A DNA stretch of 21,217 nucleotides from Bacillota bacterium (lineage in GTDB: Bacteria; Bacillota; Clostridia; Acetivibrionales; DSM-1351): contig JAEWZA010000321.1 of NCBI GenBank assembly GCA_023395575.1, positions 1-21,217 of the forward strand. The letters run 5' to 3'. Under the pieces are notes generated by a model. That model did no database searches. It was not told the origin of the DNA and saw only the letters and a list, made by a program, of their open reading frames with translations. Numbering within the stretch: position 1 is the first letter of the stretch; each line of letters begins with the position of its first letter. Shown piece by piece: positions 7,188 through 16,851 of this stretch. The position numbers were made by a program, and so were the translations under genes.

Positions 7188-8048
7188 ATGGAGAAAATAA
7201 TAGGGTTTCTAGGTCCACAGGGGACTTTTTCACATGAGGCTGTTCAGACTTATATTGAATCACAAGCAAAAATAAATGACTCAGAGGTAGCCTCATATGT
7301 TTTAAAAGACTTTTATACTATTCAGGAGGTACTTCTTGGACTAAAACAGGATGATATTGATGAGGCGATTGTACCAATAGAAAATTCGCTAGAGGGTGCA
7401 ATTAATGTGACGTTAGATGTCCTTGCTAAGGAGGATGGTTTATATATAATTGATGAGCATATAATTCCTATAAACCTTAATCTTGTGGCAAAAAAAGGCA
7501 CAAAAATAGAGGATATCAGGGCTATAATTTCACACCCTCAGCCACTTGGGCAGTGTAGGAATTATCTTGGGAATATATTTCAAAGCGCAATTCAGATAGA
7601 GGAGGACAGTACTTCTAAAGCAGCACAAAGAGTAGCTTGTGCAGATGGTACATATGCGGCTGTTACATCTAGTATTGCAGCTAAAACATATGGTCTTGAT
7701 ATATTAGCTAATAATATTCAAGATGCAAAAAATAACTTTACTAGGTTTGTTATTATATCTAAAGTATTAAAAAAGAAAACAGGAAGGGACAAAACATCAA
7801 TAGTGTTCTCGACTGAAAATAAACCAGGAAGCTTATACAAAATTTTGGACATATTCAGCTTGTGGGATATAAACATGACAAGGATTGAGTCTAGACCTGC
7901 GAAAAATGAGCTGGGACAGTATATATTCTTTATTGATATAGATGGACATATTGAGGATCAGGATGTCTATGATGCACTCACTATGATAAAAAGGAAAACT
8001 TCGTTTTACAGGTTTGTAGGTTCTTACCCTACATTCGGGAATTTATAA
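7188..8048 (+). CDS. pheA: Prephenate dehydratase
   Basis: This monofunctional enzyme has 286 residues. It converts prephenate to phenylpyruvate, the committed step to phenylalanine, in the cytoplasm. The catalytic domain spans about 1-190, opening with IGFLGPQGTFSHEA and holding the TRF motif at 185-187 (NNFTRF), whose threonine is catalytic in the family. The ACT domain spans about 203-275 and contains NKPGSLYKIL and ESRPAKNELGQYIFFID; the ESRP segment binds phenylalanine for feedback inhibition, so allosteric control is expected. There is no chorismate mutase fusion. The RBS AAAAGGATGG is about 12 bases away, a little far. The gene stands alone, with its own promoter and no aro genes nearby. 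Confidence 0.95.
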   Translation: MEKIIGFLGPQGTFSHEAVQTYIESQAKINDSEVASYVLKDFYTIQEVLLGLKQDDIDEAIVPIENSLEGAINVTLDVLAKEDGLYIIDEHIIPINLNLVAKKGTKIEDIRAIISHPQPLGQCRNYLGNIFQSAIQIEEDSTSKAAQRVACADGTYAAVTSSIAAKTYGLDILANNIQDAKNNFTRFVIISKVLKKKTGRDKTSIVFSTENKPGSLYKILDIFSLWDINMTRIESRPAKNELGQYIFFIDIDGHIEDQDVYDALTMIKRKTSFYRFVGSYPTFGNL

Positions 8049-8141
8049 TTTCTGGTATAATAACGAGCAAATCGATTTTGGTAATAAAAAGTTGGTATCT
8101 ATTAATAAATGATGGGAAATAAAGCTATTTGGTTGTATAAG

Positions 8142-8174
8142 TGGTATAATTTACATTACAAAAATTGTAAATTA
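8142..8174 (+). promoter_or_regulatory. Extended -10 promoter overlapped by an inverted repeat, before the MazG-like gene
   Basis: TGGTATAAT (8142-8150) is an extended -10. TAATTTACA (8147-8155) is repeated inverted as TGTAAATTA (8166-8174), a 9-bp stem with a 10-base loop that overlaps the -10. The overlap is typical of an operator, but a 5'-end RNA hairpin is also possible. The same nine bases TGGTATAAT occur at 8053-8061. Confidence 0.45.
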
Positions 8175-8192
8175 CCTTCGTGGGGTGACACT

Positions 8193-8537
8193 ATGGCTTT
8201 GTTTGACAACCAGATTGATATTACAAGAAATATTAAAATCATTGAATGGCTAAAAAGTGAACTGCTTACTGATGTTGCAAATCTTTTTAAAGCATTGGTA
8301 AATGGTATTCAAGAAGAAGTATCAGAAACTTTAGCTGACACTTTAGCTAATATTATTTTAATATGTTATCTTCTAGGGAAAAGATTTGGTATTAATTATA
8401 GGGCAGTAGAAAAAAAAATTGAGAATAAGATTAGGCTTGGTCTTGTTGAGAACCACGATGTTGAGAAGTACTATGGTGATTTATCTGAGCTTTCAAAGCA
8501 TCTCAACGGCACTCGTGTAAAAAAACAAGGAGCTTGA
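8193..8537 (+). CDS. MazG-like family protein
   Basis: The product is 114 residues from the ATG at 8193, which has TGGGGTGA 5 bases upstream. An in-frame upstream ATG at 8109 would put the promoter and inverted repeat inside the gene, so it is rejected. Residues about 13-75 resemble the all-alpha MazG/NTP pyrophosphohydrolase fold (NIKIIEWLKSELLTDVANLF, then EEVSETLADTLANIILICYLLGKRFG). E-x-x-E/D-x-x-A/D-D is the usual metal-binding pattern, here only partly kept as EEVSETLADTLAN. Members (MazG-like family, PF12643) are often found beside gdpP in Clostridia. Only 16 bases separate it from gdpP, so the two are cotranscribed. Activity on nucleotides is an inference. Confidence 0.7.
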   Translation: MALFDNQIDITRNIKIIEWLKSELLTDVANLFKALVNGIQEEVSETLADTLANIILICYLLGKRFGINYRAVEKKIENKIRLGLVENHDVEKYYGDLSELSKHLNGTRVKKQGA

Positions 8538-8553
8538 TTTAGGGAGATTTAAA

Positions 8554-10557
8554 ATGGATAGCAAAAAACTATCACGAATTTTTATACCAAAGGCTGGTTT
8601 TTACCTTTGGGTAATACTATTTCTTGTTGTGATAATTACAATATTAAATCCATTAATGTCTATTCCGGGATATGTAGTGTTTGTTTTTTTAGTTATTTAC
8701 AATTACAAATCAACTCATATCAGAAATCGAGAAATAGCAAAATACATAGAGACTTTGACTTTTAATATTGATTGTGCAACGAAGGATACGTTGCTCAATT
8801 TTCCTATGCCGTTGGTTTTGGCAGAATTAGACGGAACTGCTGTATGGTACAATTCTTCCTTTAAGGGTATGTTTGACGATGATAAATTTCTTCAAAAAAC
8901 CATAGCAGAAATTGTTTCTGATATAAGACCTGAGATAGCAGAAGGAGATTGTATCAATATCTCTAAGGATGCTACCATAAATAATCACTTTTATACTATT
9001 TTAGGCAGCTTAGTGAAAATCGATGATGATAATACAGAACATAGTATTATTGTTATGTTGTATTTTATTGATAATACAGATTTGATAAATGAAAGACAAA
9101 GGTATGAGGATAATAAAAACACAGTAGGTTTAATTGTAATAGATAATTATGATGATTTAATGCAGAGTCTAGAAGATTCTAAAAGACCACAAATGATGGC
9201 AGAGATAGAAAAAAGTATTGCTGGCTGGTTAGTTCATACTGGTGGTATTCTTAAAAAATTTGAGAGAGACAAGTTTCTATGTTTATTCGCGTTTAAATAT
9301 TTAAAAGAGCTTGAAGAGAAAAAATTTGAAATACTTGAAACAGTGAAGGAAATTAATTTTGGTAACAAAATTCCTGTTACTCTTAGCATAGGAATGGGTA
9401 TAAATGCTCCAACTATACTTGAAAATATGCAAAACGCAAATGCAAGTATTGACATAGCTTTAGGTAGAGGCGGAGACCATGTTGTTATTAAAGATGGAGA
9501 TAACTTTAGATTTTTTGGTGGACGTACTAGAGAACTAGAGAAACGTACAAGAGTAAAGGCAAGGGTAATAGCGTATGCTTTAAGAGGATTAATTGACCAG
9601 GCACCTTCTGTTTTGATAATGGGGCATGAAAATGCTGATATCGATTGTTTGGGTGCTGCATTGGGTATATATAGAATAGTAAAGAGCAGAGATAAGAGAG
9701 TTAATATTGTATTAAATCATTCTAATCCCAATATAGACGCTGTACTAAATAAGCTTGGCAAGGAAACAGAATACAGCAATGTGTTCGTTGGCAGAAATGA
9801 GGCTCTTGATATAATAACTAAGAAAACTCTGCTAATAGTTCTTGATACTCATAGACCTGGCTTTACAGAAACGCCGGAGTTGCTCAAGATGACAGACCAA
9901 ATAGTTGTAATAGATCATCACAGAAGGGGTGCTGATTATATTCAAGACGTTGTTCTGTCTTATCATGAAACTTATGCGTCTTCAACCTGTGAGCTTGTTA
10001 CAGAGCTAATGCAGTATTTAGAGGAAAAAATCAGGCTTACGAGCATAGAAACAGAGGCATTATATGCCGGAATTGTTGTGGATACCAAAAACTTTATTTT
10101 CAAGACAGGTGTCAGAACCTTTGAGGCGGCTTCATATTTAAGGCGACAGGGTGTTGATACAGTATCGGTTAAGCAGCTTTTCCAAAATGATTTGAAAACA
10201 TACATTACGATTTCAAATATAGTCAAAGACGCAGAAGTAGTGTATGATAATATTGCAATATCTATTTGTCCATCTAACATAAAGAACGCCCAGCTTATTG
10301 CTGCTCAAGCAGCAGATCAGCTATTAAGTCTATCGGGACTGATAGCAGCATTTGTACTTAGCTCTAAAGAAGGTGAGATAATAATAAGCGGAAGGTCTCT
10401 TGGCGAAATAAATGTGCAGATGATTTTGGAGAAGCTTGGCGGCGGAGGACATATGACAGTTGCAGGAGCTCAGCTTGAAAATGTAACAATTGAAGATGCT
10501 AGAGAAAGACTGAAGAGTGCAATACATGAGTATATTGAAAGCTTAAATAAAGAATAG
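8554..10557 (+). CDS. gdpP: c-di-AMP phosphodiesterase GdpP (DHH-DHHA1)
   Basis: This 667-residue membrane protein hydrolyses c-di-AMP to pApA and so affects potassium balance, cell-wall stress and growth. Seen in order: two membrane segments (about 15-31 and 37-50), a PAS-like region (about 78-175), a degenerate GGDEF region (about 190-320, ending with ALGRGGDHVVIK and no intact GGDEF), the DHH phosphoesterase (from about 350), and DHHA1 at the C-terminus with GGGGHMTVAGAQ. Metal-site motifs are intact: MGHENADIDCLGAA with its D-x-D near residue 360, VLDTHRPG, the DHH triad at 454-456 in VVIDHHRRG, and VVDTKNF. Length and order match YybT/GdpP of Bacillus and Staphylococcus. It lies immediately after the MazG-like gene and before rplI-dnaB, the usual neighbourhood. 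Confidence 0.93.
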   Translation: MDSKKLSRIFIPKAGFYLWVILFLVVIITILNPLMSIPGYVVFVFLVIYNYKSTHIRNREIAKYIETLTFNIDCATKDTLLNFPMPLVLAELDGTAVWYNSSFKGMFDDDKFLQKTIAEIVSDIRPEIAEGDCINISKDATINNHFYTILGSLVKIDDDNTEHSIIVMLYFIDNTDLINERQRYEDNKNTVGLIVIDNYDDLMQSLEDSKRPQMMAEIEKSIAGWLVHTGGILKKFERDKFLCLFAFKYLKELEEKKFEILETVKEINFGNKIPVTLSIGMGINAPTILENMQNANASIDIALGRGGDHVVIKDGDNFRFFGGRTRELEKRTRVKARVIAYALRGLIDQAPSVLIMGHENADIDCLGAALGIYRIVKSRDKRVNIVLNHSNPNIDAVLNKLGKETEYSNVFVGRNEALDIITKKTLLIVLDTHRPGFTETPELLKMTDQIVVIDHHRRGADYIQDVVLSYHETYASSTCELVTELMQYLEEKIRLTSIETEALYAGIVVDTKNFIFKTGVRTFEAASYLRRQGVDTVSVKQLFQNDLKTYITISNIVKDAEVVYDNIAISICPSNIKNAQLIAAQAADQLLSLSGLIAAFVLSSKEGEIIISGRSLGEINVQMILEKLGGGGHMTVAGAQLENVTIEDARERLKSAIHEYIESLNKE

Positions 10558-10644
10558 AGCTCACTATACTCTTAAAATACAAGAATTTGTTATTTATAGG
10601 GAATATATTTGTGGTTAATATTTATTTCTACAGGAGGTAAACAA

Positions 10645-11091
10645 ATGAAGGTTATATTAAAGGAAGATGTAAAAGGCTTAGGGAAAAAAGAACAAATGGT
10701 GGAAGCCAGCGATGGATATGCTAGGAATTTTCTATTTCCAAGAGGGCTAGCTGTTGAGGCTAGTGCTACTAATGTAAATATAATGAAAACCAAGAAGGAA
10801 GCCGAGGCACAGAAAAAGGAAAGAGAGATAGCTCAGGCAAAGGAAATGGCTAAAAAAATTAAAGATATAACGCTCACATTAAAGGTGAAAGCTGGAGATA
10901 ATGGTAAGCTTTTTGGATCTATTACAAGTAAGGATATTGCAGAAGCAATGAAGACACAGCAAAAGCTTGAAATTGATAAAAAGAAGCTAGTAATGCCAGA
11001 TTCACTTAAGTCAGTTGGTACTTTTGAAGTAGAGGTTAAACTCTATCCAGAGATAAGCTCAAAATTTACTGTTAAGATAGAAAGCCTTTAA
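10645..11091 (+). CDS. rplI: 50S ribosomal protein bL9
   Basis: The product is 148 residues from the ATG at 10645, which has a strong CAGGAGGTAA site 6 bases away; the longer frame from 10609 would cover this site and is rejected. It opens MKVILKEDVKGLGKKEQMVE and continues DGYARNFLFPRGLAVEA, the RNA-binding N-domain. A long charged connecting helix (about 40-75, KKEAEAQKKEREIAQAKE) follows, then the C-terminal domain with KLFGSITSKDIAEA. bL9 binds 23S rRNA domain V at the base of the L1 stalk. It is part of the gdpP-rplI-dnaB run. Confidence 0.97.
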   Translation: MKVILKEDVKGLGKKEQMVEASDGYARNFLFPRGLAVEASATNVNIMKTKKEAEAQKKEREIAQAKEMAKKIKDITLTLKVKAGDNGKLFGSITSKDIAEAMKTQQKLEIDKKKLVMPDSLKSVGTFEVEVKLYPEISSKFTVKIESL

Positions 11092-11135
11092 ATAAGCACT
11101 TCAAGTAAAAATTAATGGAAATGGTGGAAGATGCA

Positions 11136-12479
11136 ATGGATATAGGTTCTCTAGGCAGAATTCCCCCTCAGAGTATAGAGGCAGAACAATCAGTACTAGG
11201 GTCAATGCTTATTGATAAAGAAGTAGTTCCTGTAGTAATGGAAATTTTGAAACCAGAGGATTTTTATAGACCTGATCATAGAGAAATTTATAATGTTATT
11301 ATAGAGTTGTTTGACAAAGCTCAACCTATTGATTTGATTACGGTATCAGAACGTCTAAAGCTACATGGGAAGTTGGAGCTGGTAGGTGGACTTGAGTACT
11401 TATCAAACATTGCAACAGAGGTACCTACAACAGCAAATGTAAGAAATTACTCAAAGATTGTAGAAGAGAAAGCTCTCCTTAGAAAGCTTATTAAGGCTTC
11501 CTCTGATATAGTTGATATGGGCTTTAATGCTTCAGAAGAGGTGTCCTATATTCTTGATAGGGCTGAGCAAAGCGTATTTGACATCCTACAGAAAAGAAGT
11601 TCCCAAGGCTTTGTACCTATAAAGGATGTACTTGTAGATACTTTTAATAATTTAGAAGAGATGTATAACAATAAAGGCAATATTACTGGAATACCCACTG
11701 GATTCAACGATTTAGATTTTAAGACCTCAGGTCTTCATAATTCTGACTTGATTTTAATAGCTGCACGTCCTGCAATGGGAAAAACAGCTTTTGCATTAAA
11801 TTTAGCACAGAATGCAGCGGTACATAGTCATGTACCCGTAGCTGTATTCAGCCTTGAAATGTCAAAGGACCAGTTGGTAAACAGAATACTTTGCAGTGAA
11901 GCAATGGTGGACAGTAACAGAATGAAAACTGGAAAGCTTGAGGATAATGATTGGCAAAAGGTTGCTAAGGCCTTGGCTCCATTATCTGAAGCACCAATAT
12001 ATATTGATGATACACCCGGTGTGTCTATTACTGAAATAAGGGCAAAATGTAGACGCCTTAAGCTGGAACATAATTTGGGTTTGATAGTTATAGATTACTT
12101 ACAGCTTATGCAGGGTAGTGGTAAAAAAGGCGGAGAGAATAGGCAACAGGAGATATCAGAAATATCCCGTTCCCTTAAAATATTGGCGAAGGAAATAAAT
12201 GTTCCTGTTATTTGCTTATCTCAGTTAAGCCGTGCGCCTGAAACTAGAACTGACCATAGGCCTATCCTTAGTGACCTCAGAGAATCAGGAGCTATAGAGC
12301 AGGATGCTGATATTGTAATGTTCTTATACAGGGACGATTACTACAACCCTGAGACTGAAAAGAAAAATATAGCTGAGGTTATAATTGCAAAGCACAGAAA
12401 CGGTTCAACAGGAACGGTGGAATTGGTATGGCTTGGGCAATATACAAAATTTGCTAATTTAGAAAAATTCAGACAATAA
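11136..12479 (+). CDS. dnaB: Replicative DNA helicase DnaB
   Basis: The product is 447 residues from the ATG at 11136, which has GGTGGAAG 5 bases upstream; in-frame ATGs at 11115 and 11121 lack such a site. The start MDIGSLGRIPPQSIEAEQSV and then LGSMLID is the usual DnaB N-domain. The RecA-like C-domain shows Walker A ARPAMGKTA at 211-218, the Walker B region IVIDYLQLM near 318, and SRSLKILAKE with SQLSRAPETR (motif H3/sensor) after it. The hexameric ring unwinds DNA ahead of the fork and recruits primase (DnaC in Bacillus nomenclature). It follows rplI by 44 bases and precedes tilS by 23. Confidence 0.96.
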   Translation: MDIGSLGRIPPQSIEAEQSVLGSMLIDKEVVPVVMEILKPEDFYRPDHREIYNVIIELFDKAQPIDLITVSERLKLHGKLELVGGLEYLSNIATEVPTTANVRNYSKIVEEKALLRKLIKASSDIVDMGFNASEEVSYILDRAEQSVFDILQKRSSQGFVPIKDVLVDTFNNLEEMYNNKGNITGIPTGFNDLDFKTSGLHNSDLILIAARPAMGKTAFALNLAQNAAVHSHVPVAVFSLEMSKDQLVNRILCSEAMVDSNRMKTGKLEDNDWQKVAKALAPLSEAPIYIDDTPGVSITEIRAKCRRLKLEHNLGLIVIDYLQLMQGSGKKGGENRQQEISEISRSLKILAKEINVPVICLSQLSRAPETRTDHRPILSDLRESGAIEQDADIVMFLYRDDYYNPETEKKNIAEVIIAKHRNGSTGTVELVWLGQYTKFANLEKFRQ

Positions 12480-12502
12480 GTTAGTTGGAAAAGGATATTA
12501 TA

Positions 12503-13924
12503 ATGTTAAAGCAGGTTCTTGATACAATTAATAAAAATGACTTAATTAAATATGGAGAAGGCATAGTTGTGGGAATATCAGGAGGATATGACTCTGTATG
12601 CTTACTCCATATTTTGCATTATATATCTAACGACTTAGATTTGAGGCTTTATCCTGTCCACATTAATCACATGCTTAGAGGTTTAGAAGCTACTAGAGAT
12701 GAGGAGTTTGTAAATGATTTTTGCCAATCACTAGGACTTAGTTTACATATAAAAAGAGTTGATATAGCCCAAAAGGCGAAAAATGAAAAGATTTCGATTG
12801 AAGAAGCGGGAAGAAATGCAAGATATGAAGAGTTTAACAGAGTTGCAGCAGAAAATTCCGCAACCAAAATTGCTGTTGCCCATTCAAAAAATGACCAGGC
12901 AGAAACTATACTCATGCGTATTTTTAGAGGTACTGGTTTAGAAGGCCTTAAAGGAATAGAGTATAAAAGAGATAATATAATAAGACCATTATTGGATATA
13001 GATAGGGAACAAATTGAGAGTTACGTTAATGAAAATGGTCTCGAGGCTGTTACAGATAGTTCAAATATGCACACAGACTACTTTAGAAATAGGATTAGAC
13101 TCAAGGTACTACCGGAAATTAATAATGCAGCTAGAATAGATATTACAGAAAATTTATTAAGATTATCTAAAATAGTAGTGACAGATGAGGATTTTTTACG
13201 GTATAATGCTGAAATAGCCTATCAAAAGTCTTGTATAAAAAAAGATATAAATTCTGTTGAATTAAACTTATCCGAACTAATAGAAATGCATCCTGCTATT
13301 TTAGGCAGAGTCATTAGAATTGCCATATTAAATAGCTGTGGGAGTATTATAGGCATAGGTTTTAATCATATTGACAAGCTTATGTGGTTAGTTAGAGAGG
13401 GACAAACAGGTTCTCGTATAGATATTCCTCATGGAATGGTGGCAGTGAAATCATATTCATCTATACTTATTAAAAAGCAGGAAGAAGAAAAAGAAGAATA
13501 TTTTGAATATAAGTTGATAATCCCTGGAAGAACAGTTTTAAATGATATTGAAGCTGTTGTCGCACAGGTAATTAACTTTGACACTAATGAAAGCTGTCGA
13601 AAATTTGTTAATGAAAATAAAGGTGTTTATACAGAATTTTTTGATTTAAAAAATTTTGAATCGGAAACAATTTTAGATATTGTGGTAAGAAATAGACGAG
13701 ATGGTGATATTTTTAAACCATTAAATTCAAATGGCACAAAGAAACTGAAAGAGTACTTTATTGACAAAAAAATTAATAGAGAGCAGAGAAGTAAATTTCC
13801 TTTGATTGCCAAAAATAAGGAGATTATTTGGATTATAGGAAATAAAACTAGTGATAAATATAAAGTAACTGATAATACTAAATCTGTGTTGATGATTTAT
13901 TTTGAAAGTATAAATAAAAGCTAG
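12503..13924 (+). CDS. tilS: tRNA(Ile)-lysidine synthase
   Basis: The product is 473 residues from the ATG at 12503, with AAAGGAT 8-10 bases upstream; a TTG six codons earlier has no better site. The N-terminal PP-loop ATPase domain shows SGGYDSVCLLHIL (SGGYDS at 26-31), VHINHMLRG and the AHSKNDQAETILMRIFRGTG motif, all specific to TilS. The C-terminal half includes the substrate-binding region (KPLNSNGTKKLKEYFIDKKI). TilS adds lysine to C34 of the tRNA-Ile that reads AUA, and is essential in bacteria that use AUA. Its position before hpt and ftsH is standard in Firmicutes. Confidence 0.95.
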   Translation: MLKQVLDTINKNDLIKYGEGIVVGISGGYDSVCLLHILHYISNDLDLRLYPVHINHMLRGLEATRDEEFVNDFCQSLGLSLHIKRVDIAQKAKNEKISIEEAGRNARYEEFNRVAAENSATKIAVAHSKNDQAETILMRIFRGTGLEGLKGIEYKRDNIIRPLLDIDREQIESYVNENGLEAVTDSSNMHTDYFRNRIRLKVLPEINNAARIDITENLLRLSKIVVTDEDFLRYNAEIAYQKSCIKKDINSVELNLSELIEMHPAILGRVIRIAILNSCGSIIGIGFNHIDKLMWLVREGQTGSRIDIPHGMVAVKSYSSILIKKQEEEKEEYFEYKLIIPGRTVLNDIEAVVAQVINFDTNESCRKFVNENKGVYTEFFDLKNFESETILDIVVRNRRDGDIFKPLNSNGTKKLKEYFIDKKINREQRSKFPLIAKNKEIIWIIGNKTSDKYKVTDNTKSVLMIYFESINKS

Positions 13925-13938
13925 GCTGTCTGTAGGTA

Positions 13939-13966
13939 TTGGAATATTTTGTGTAGCTGTTATGAT
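13939..13966 (+). promoter_or_regulatory. Possible promoter of hpt
   Basis: TTGGAA (13939-13944), 16 bases, then TATGAT (13961-13966). This is about 85 bases before hpt and resembles the pheA promoter. It is weak evidence in an AT-rich region. Confidence 0.3.
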
Positions 13967-14051
13967 TTTTGATAATATAAATTAAAAGGTAAATAATTTA
14001 TTTAACTATTCACAACAATCTGTAACAATAATTAAGGGGGATTAGTCATAT

Positions 14052-14591
14052 ATGATGGGCGCAATTGAACGTGTTTTAATTTCAAAGGAAGAGCTTGATA
14101 AAAAAGTCAAAGAATTAGCAAGTCGTATATCTAAAGACTATGAGGGCAAGGAGCTAGTTATAATTGGAGTATTGAAGGGTGGGTTTATATTTCTTGCTGA
14201 TTTGGCGAGGGAAATAACAATTCCTGTTGACTTGGATTTTATGTCAGTATCTAGTTATGGGAATTCATCTAAATCATCAGGGGTTGTTAAAATTATAAAA
14301 GATGTCGATACAAATATTGATGGTAAACATGTGCTAATTGTGGAAGATATTATAGATACTGGGCTTACATTGAATCATCTCGTAGAGTTACTTAAAACCA
14401 GAGGTCCTCTTAGTGTAAAAATATGTGCAGCCTTAGATAAACCTTCAAGAAGAAAGGCGTTTGTACAGGTTGATTATAAAGGAATTGAAATTCCTGATGA
14501 GTTTGTAGTTGGGTATGGCTTAGATTATGGTGGTAAATATAGAAATATTCCTGAGGTTTGTATACTCAGAAAAGATGTTTATATGAAATGA
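14052..14591 (+). CDS. hpt: Hypoxanthine-guanine phosphoribosyltransferase
   Basis: This 179-residue type I phosphoribosyltransferase transfers ribose 5-phosphate from PRPP to hypoxanthine or guanine for purine salvage in the cytoplasm. The PRPP-binding loop VEDIIDTGLTL (V97 to about 107) is intact. IGVLKGGFIFLADLAR holds the LKG loop, and PDEFVVGYGLDY near 155-166 is the purine-binding and metal region typical of this family. AAGGGGG lies about 13 bases before the first ATG and slightly closer to 14055, so the exact start is uncertain by one codon. In Bacillus the TilS-HPRT pair is reported to activate ftsH transcription, and the same three-gene order is seen here. Confidence 0.95.
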   Translation: MMGAIERVLISKEELDKKVKELASRISKDYEGKELVIIGVLKGGFIFLADLAREITIPVDLDFMSVSSYGNSSKSSGVVKIIKDVDTNIDGKHVLIVEDIIDTGLTLNHLVELLKTRGPLSVKICAALDKPSRRKAFVQVDYKGIEIPDEFVVGYGLDYGGKYRNIPEVCILRKDVYMK

Positions 14592-14836
14592 TTTCACAAT
14601 TCAATGATAAAATTCACTTTATTGTGTTTTATAAATGTATATGCTAATATAATATATACTGTATTAATTTAAAAACTTAGTTTAATATTGAGATTTTTAT
14701 AGCTTTATAATTGAAAAATTTGCAATTAAGTTTAGACCAAATTAGAAACGTAGGTTTGAAATATATATTTATAGTTTTCAAGTAATGACTTGCGAGTTGG
14801 GATTTGGTACCTTGGCTATTATAAGGAGGGAGTTTT

Positions 14837-16699
14837 TTGAAATATATTAAGGGTATCAGTTTTTATATAATTATTTTTATAGTAATTATAGTAATAATTA
14901 CGTTCTTTCAAACAACTGACAATCCATCAAAAATGGTTTATTCAGATTTGTTGACACAGGTAAGTGCAGGTAATGTTAAGAGTATAGATCTTCAAACTGA
15001 CACTGCTACTGTGGTGCTAAAAAAACCAATAGAAGAGAATAGTAAGGTTACGAAGTTTGTAGTTGTTGTTCCGCCTGATGTTACTTCTGCATCTAATAGA
15101 TTTACCGAGGCTTACGAAAAAAAACTGATTGAAAGATTCAATGTTGTCACGCCTCCACAAGCGCCATGGTGGATTTCTATATTGCCGACAATTGGGTTTA
15201 TTATTATACTTATTTTAATATGGTTCTTCTTTATACAGCAGTCACAGGGAGGCGGCGGTGGCAATAGGGTTATGTCTTTTGGCAAAAGCCGTGCTAAGCT
15301 TTCTGTTGATGACAAGAAAAAGGTTACATTTGAAAATGTTGCTGGAGCTGATGAGGAAAAAGAAGAGCTTGCAGAAATTGTTGAGTTTCTAAAAGCACCA
15401 AAGAAATTTGTGGAGCTTGGAGCAAGAATACCAAAAGGTGTTCTTTTGGTAGGACCTCCTGGAACAGGTAAAACATTATTAGCAAAGGCGGTTTCTGGTG
15501 AAGCTGGAGTTCCGTTTTTCAGCATAAGTGGTTCAGACTTTGTTGAAATGTTTGTAGGTGTTGGAGCTTCACGTGTACGTGACCTTTTTGAACAAGCAAA
15601 AAAGAATGCTCCATGTATTGTATTTATTGATGAAATTGACGCAGTTGGTAGACATAGAGGAGCAGGAATGGGTGGCGGTCATGATGAAAGAGAACAGACT
15701 CTAAACCAATTACTTGTAGAAATGGATGGATTTGGGATTAATGAAGGCGTTATAATTCTTGCCGCTACAAATAGACCAGACATCCTTGATCCTGCATTAT
15801 TAAGACCTGGACGTTTTGATAGACGAGTTGTTGTTGGTTTGCCTGATATAAAAGGTAGAGAGCAAATTCTTAAAGTTCATTCCAGAGGAAAGCCACTGGA
15901 TGAGGGCGTGAAATTAGATGATTTAGCAAGAATTACTCCTGGATTTACTGGTGCCGATTTAGAGAATTTGTTAAATGAGGCTGCTTTACTTGCAGCTAGA
16001 GCTAACAAGAAAAAAATAAGCCATGAAGAGATAAAGGAAGCTGCTTTTAAGGTTATGATGGGACCTGAAAAGAAGAGCCGTGTTATGAGTGAAATAGATA
16101 AAAAAGTTACTGCATTTCATGAGGCTGGTCATGCAATAGCAATTAAGCTTGTTTCTAAAACTCAAAAGGTGGATAGAGTATCTATTATTCCTGCTGGTAT
16201 GGCTGGTGGTTATACAGCGAGCAGGCCTCAAGAGGATAAGAGCTATCATACCAAATCGCAGCTTATTGAAGAGATAATAATTGCTTTAGGAGGAAGAGCT
16301 GCTGAAGAAATTATTATGGATGAAGTAAGTACAGGTGCATCAAGTGACTTGAAAAAAGTTAATCAGATTGCAAGAAATATGGTTACAAAGTATGGTATGA
16401 GTGATAAGCTAGGTAATATGATTTTTGGTAATGAGAATGACGAGGTCTTCCTTGGTCGTGATTATGGTCACACTAGTAACATAAGTGATGAGATTGCAGG
16501 TATTATTGACAATGAAGTTAAATTAATTATAGATAGTGCCTATGAAAAGACAATAAATCTGTTGAAAGAGAATATTGACAAGCTCAATAGACTAGCACAG
16601 GTTCTCCTTGAAAAAGAAAAAGTTGAAGGAGCTGAGTTTGAAGCTATTTTTGACGGAGTTGTTTTAGATTCATCAGTAAAGCCTCAGTTAGAAGGTTAA
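14837..16699 (+). CDS. ftsH: ATP-dependent zinc metalloprotease FtsH
   Basis: This 620-residue membrane AAA+ protease degrades misassembled membrane proteins and some regulators. The start is a TTG with AAGGAGGG 6 bases upstream, and no better ATG is near. Seen in order: TM1 (about 7-26), an extracytoplasmic domain, TM2 (about 112-132), Walker A GPPGTGKT at 206-213, Walker [10 protein letters not shown] at 260-268, the second region of homology with [20 protein letters not shown], and the zinc site HEAGH at 428-432 with a later Asp ligand in GASSDLKKV. All catalytic parts are present and the length is normal. The 245 bases upstream contain no gene, and no convincing promoter was found there. 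Confidence 0.97.
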   Translation: MKYIKGISFYIIIFIVIIVIITFFQTTDNPSKMVYSDLLTQVSAGNVKSIDLQTDTATVVLKKPIEENSKVTKFVVVVPPDVTSASNRFTEAYEKKLIERFNVVTPPQAPWWISILPTIGFIIILILIWFFFIQQSQGGGGGNRVMSFGKSRAKLSVDDKKKVTFENVAGADEEKEELAEIVEFLKAPKKFVELGARIPKGVLLVGPPGTGKTLLAKAVSGEAGVPFFSISGSDFVEMFVGVGASRVRDLFEQAKKNAPCIVFIDEIDAVGRHRGAGMGGGHDEREQTLNQLLVEMDGFGINEGVIILAATNRPDILDPALLRPGRFDRRVVVGLPDIKGREQILKVHSRGKPLDEGVKLDDLARITPGFTGADLENLLNEAALLAARANKKKISHEEIKEAAFKVMMGPEKKSRVMSEIDKKVTAFHEAGHAIAIKLVSKTQKVDRVSIIPAGMAGGYTASRPQEDKSYHTKSQLIEEIIIALGGRAAEEIIMDEVSTGASSDLKKVNQIARNMVTKYGMSDKLGNMIFGNENDEVFLGRDYGHTSNISDEIAGIIDNEVKLIIDSAYEKTINLLKENIDKLNRLAQVLLEKEKVEGAEFEAIFDGVVLDSSVKPQLEG

Positions 16700-16742
16700 T
16701 GGTTATTAGCATCGTAGTTATATGATTTTTAAAAAAAAGTTA

Positions 16743-16773
16743 AAGGGTTTGCTCATACATAGAGCAGACCCTT
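16743..16773 (+). terminator. Probable terminator of ftsH
   Basis: AAGGGTTTGCTC (16743-16754) pairs with GAGCAGACCCTT (16762-16773), 12 bp including one T-G wobble, loop ATACATA. The tail AATTTG is U-poor, so efficiency is uncertain. Confidence 0.65.
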
Positions 16774-16851
16774 AATTTGTAGATATAGAACATTTTTCAA
16801 GAGGAAAAGCTGAAATAAATTACTAATAAATTTAAAGGAGGTGTCAAGTCC

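Noticed and set aside
8109..8192. N-terminal extension of the MazG-like protein
   Set aside because: It would translate through the extended -10 and the inverted repeat, and the ATG at 8193 has the good ribosome binding site.
10609..10644. Upstream start for bL9
   Set aside because: The 12 extra residues would be encoded by the CAGGAGG ribosome binding site and do not belong to the family.
15112..15525. A 137-codon minus-strand frame inside ftsH
   Set aside because: It is antisense to the strongly conserved AAA domain of ftsH and has no protein features of its own.
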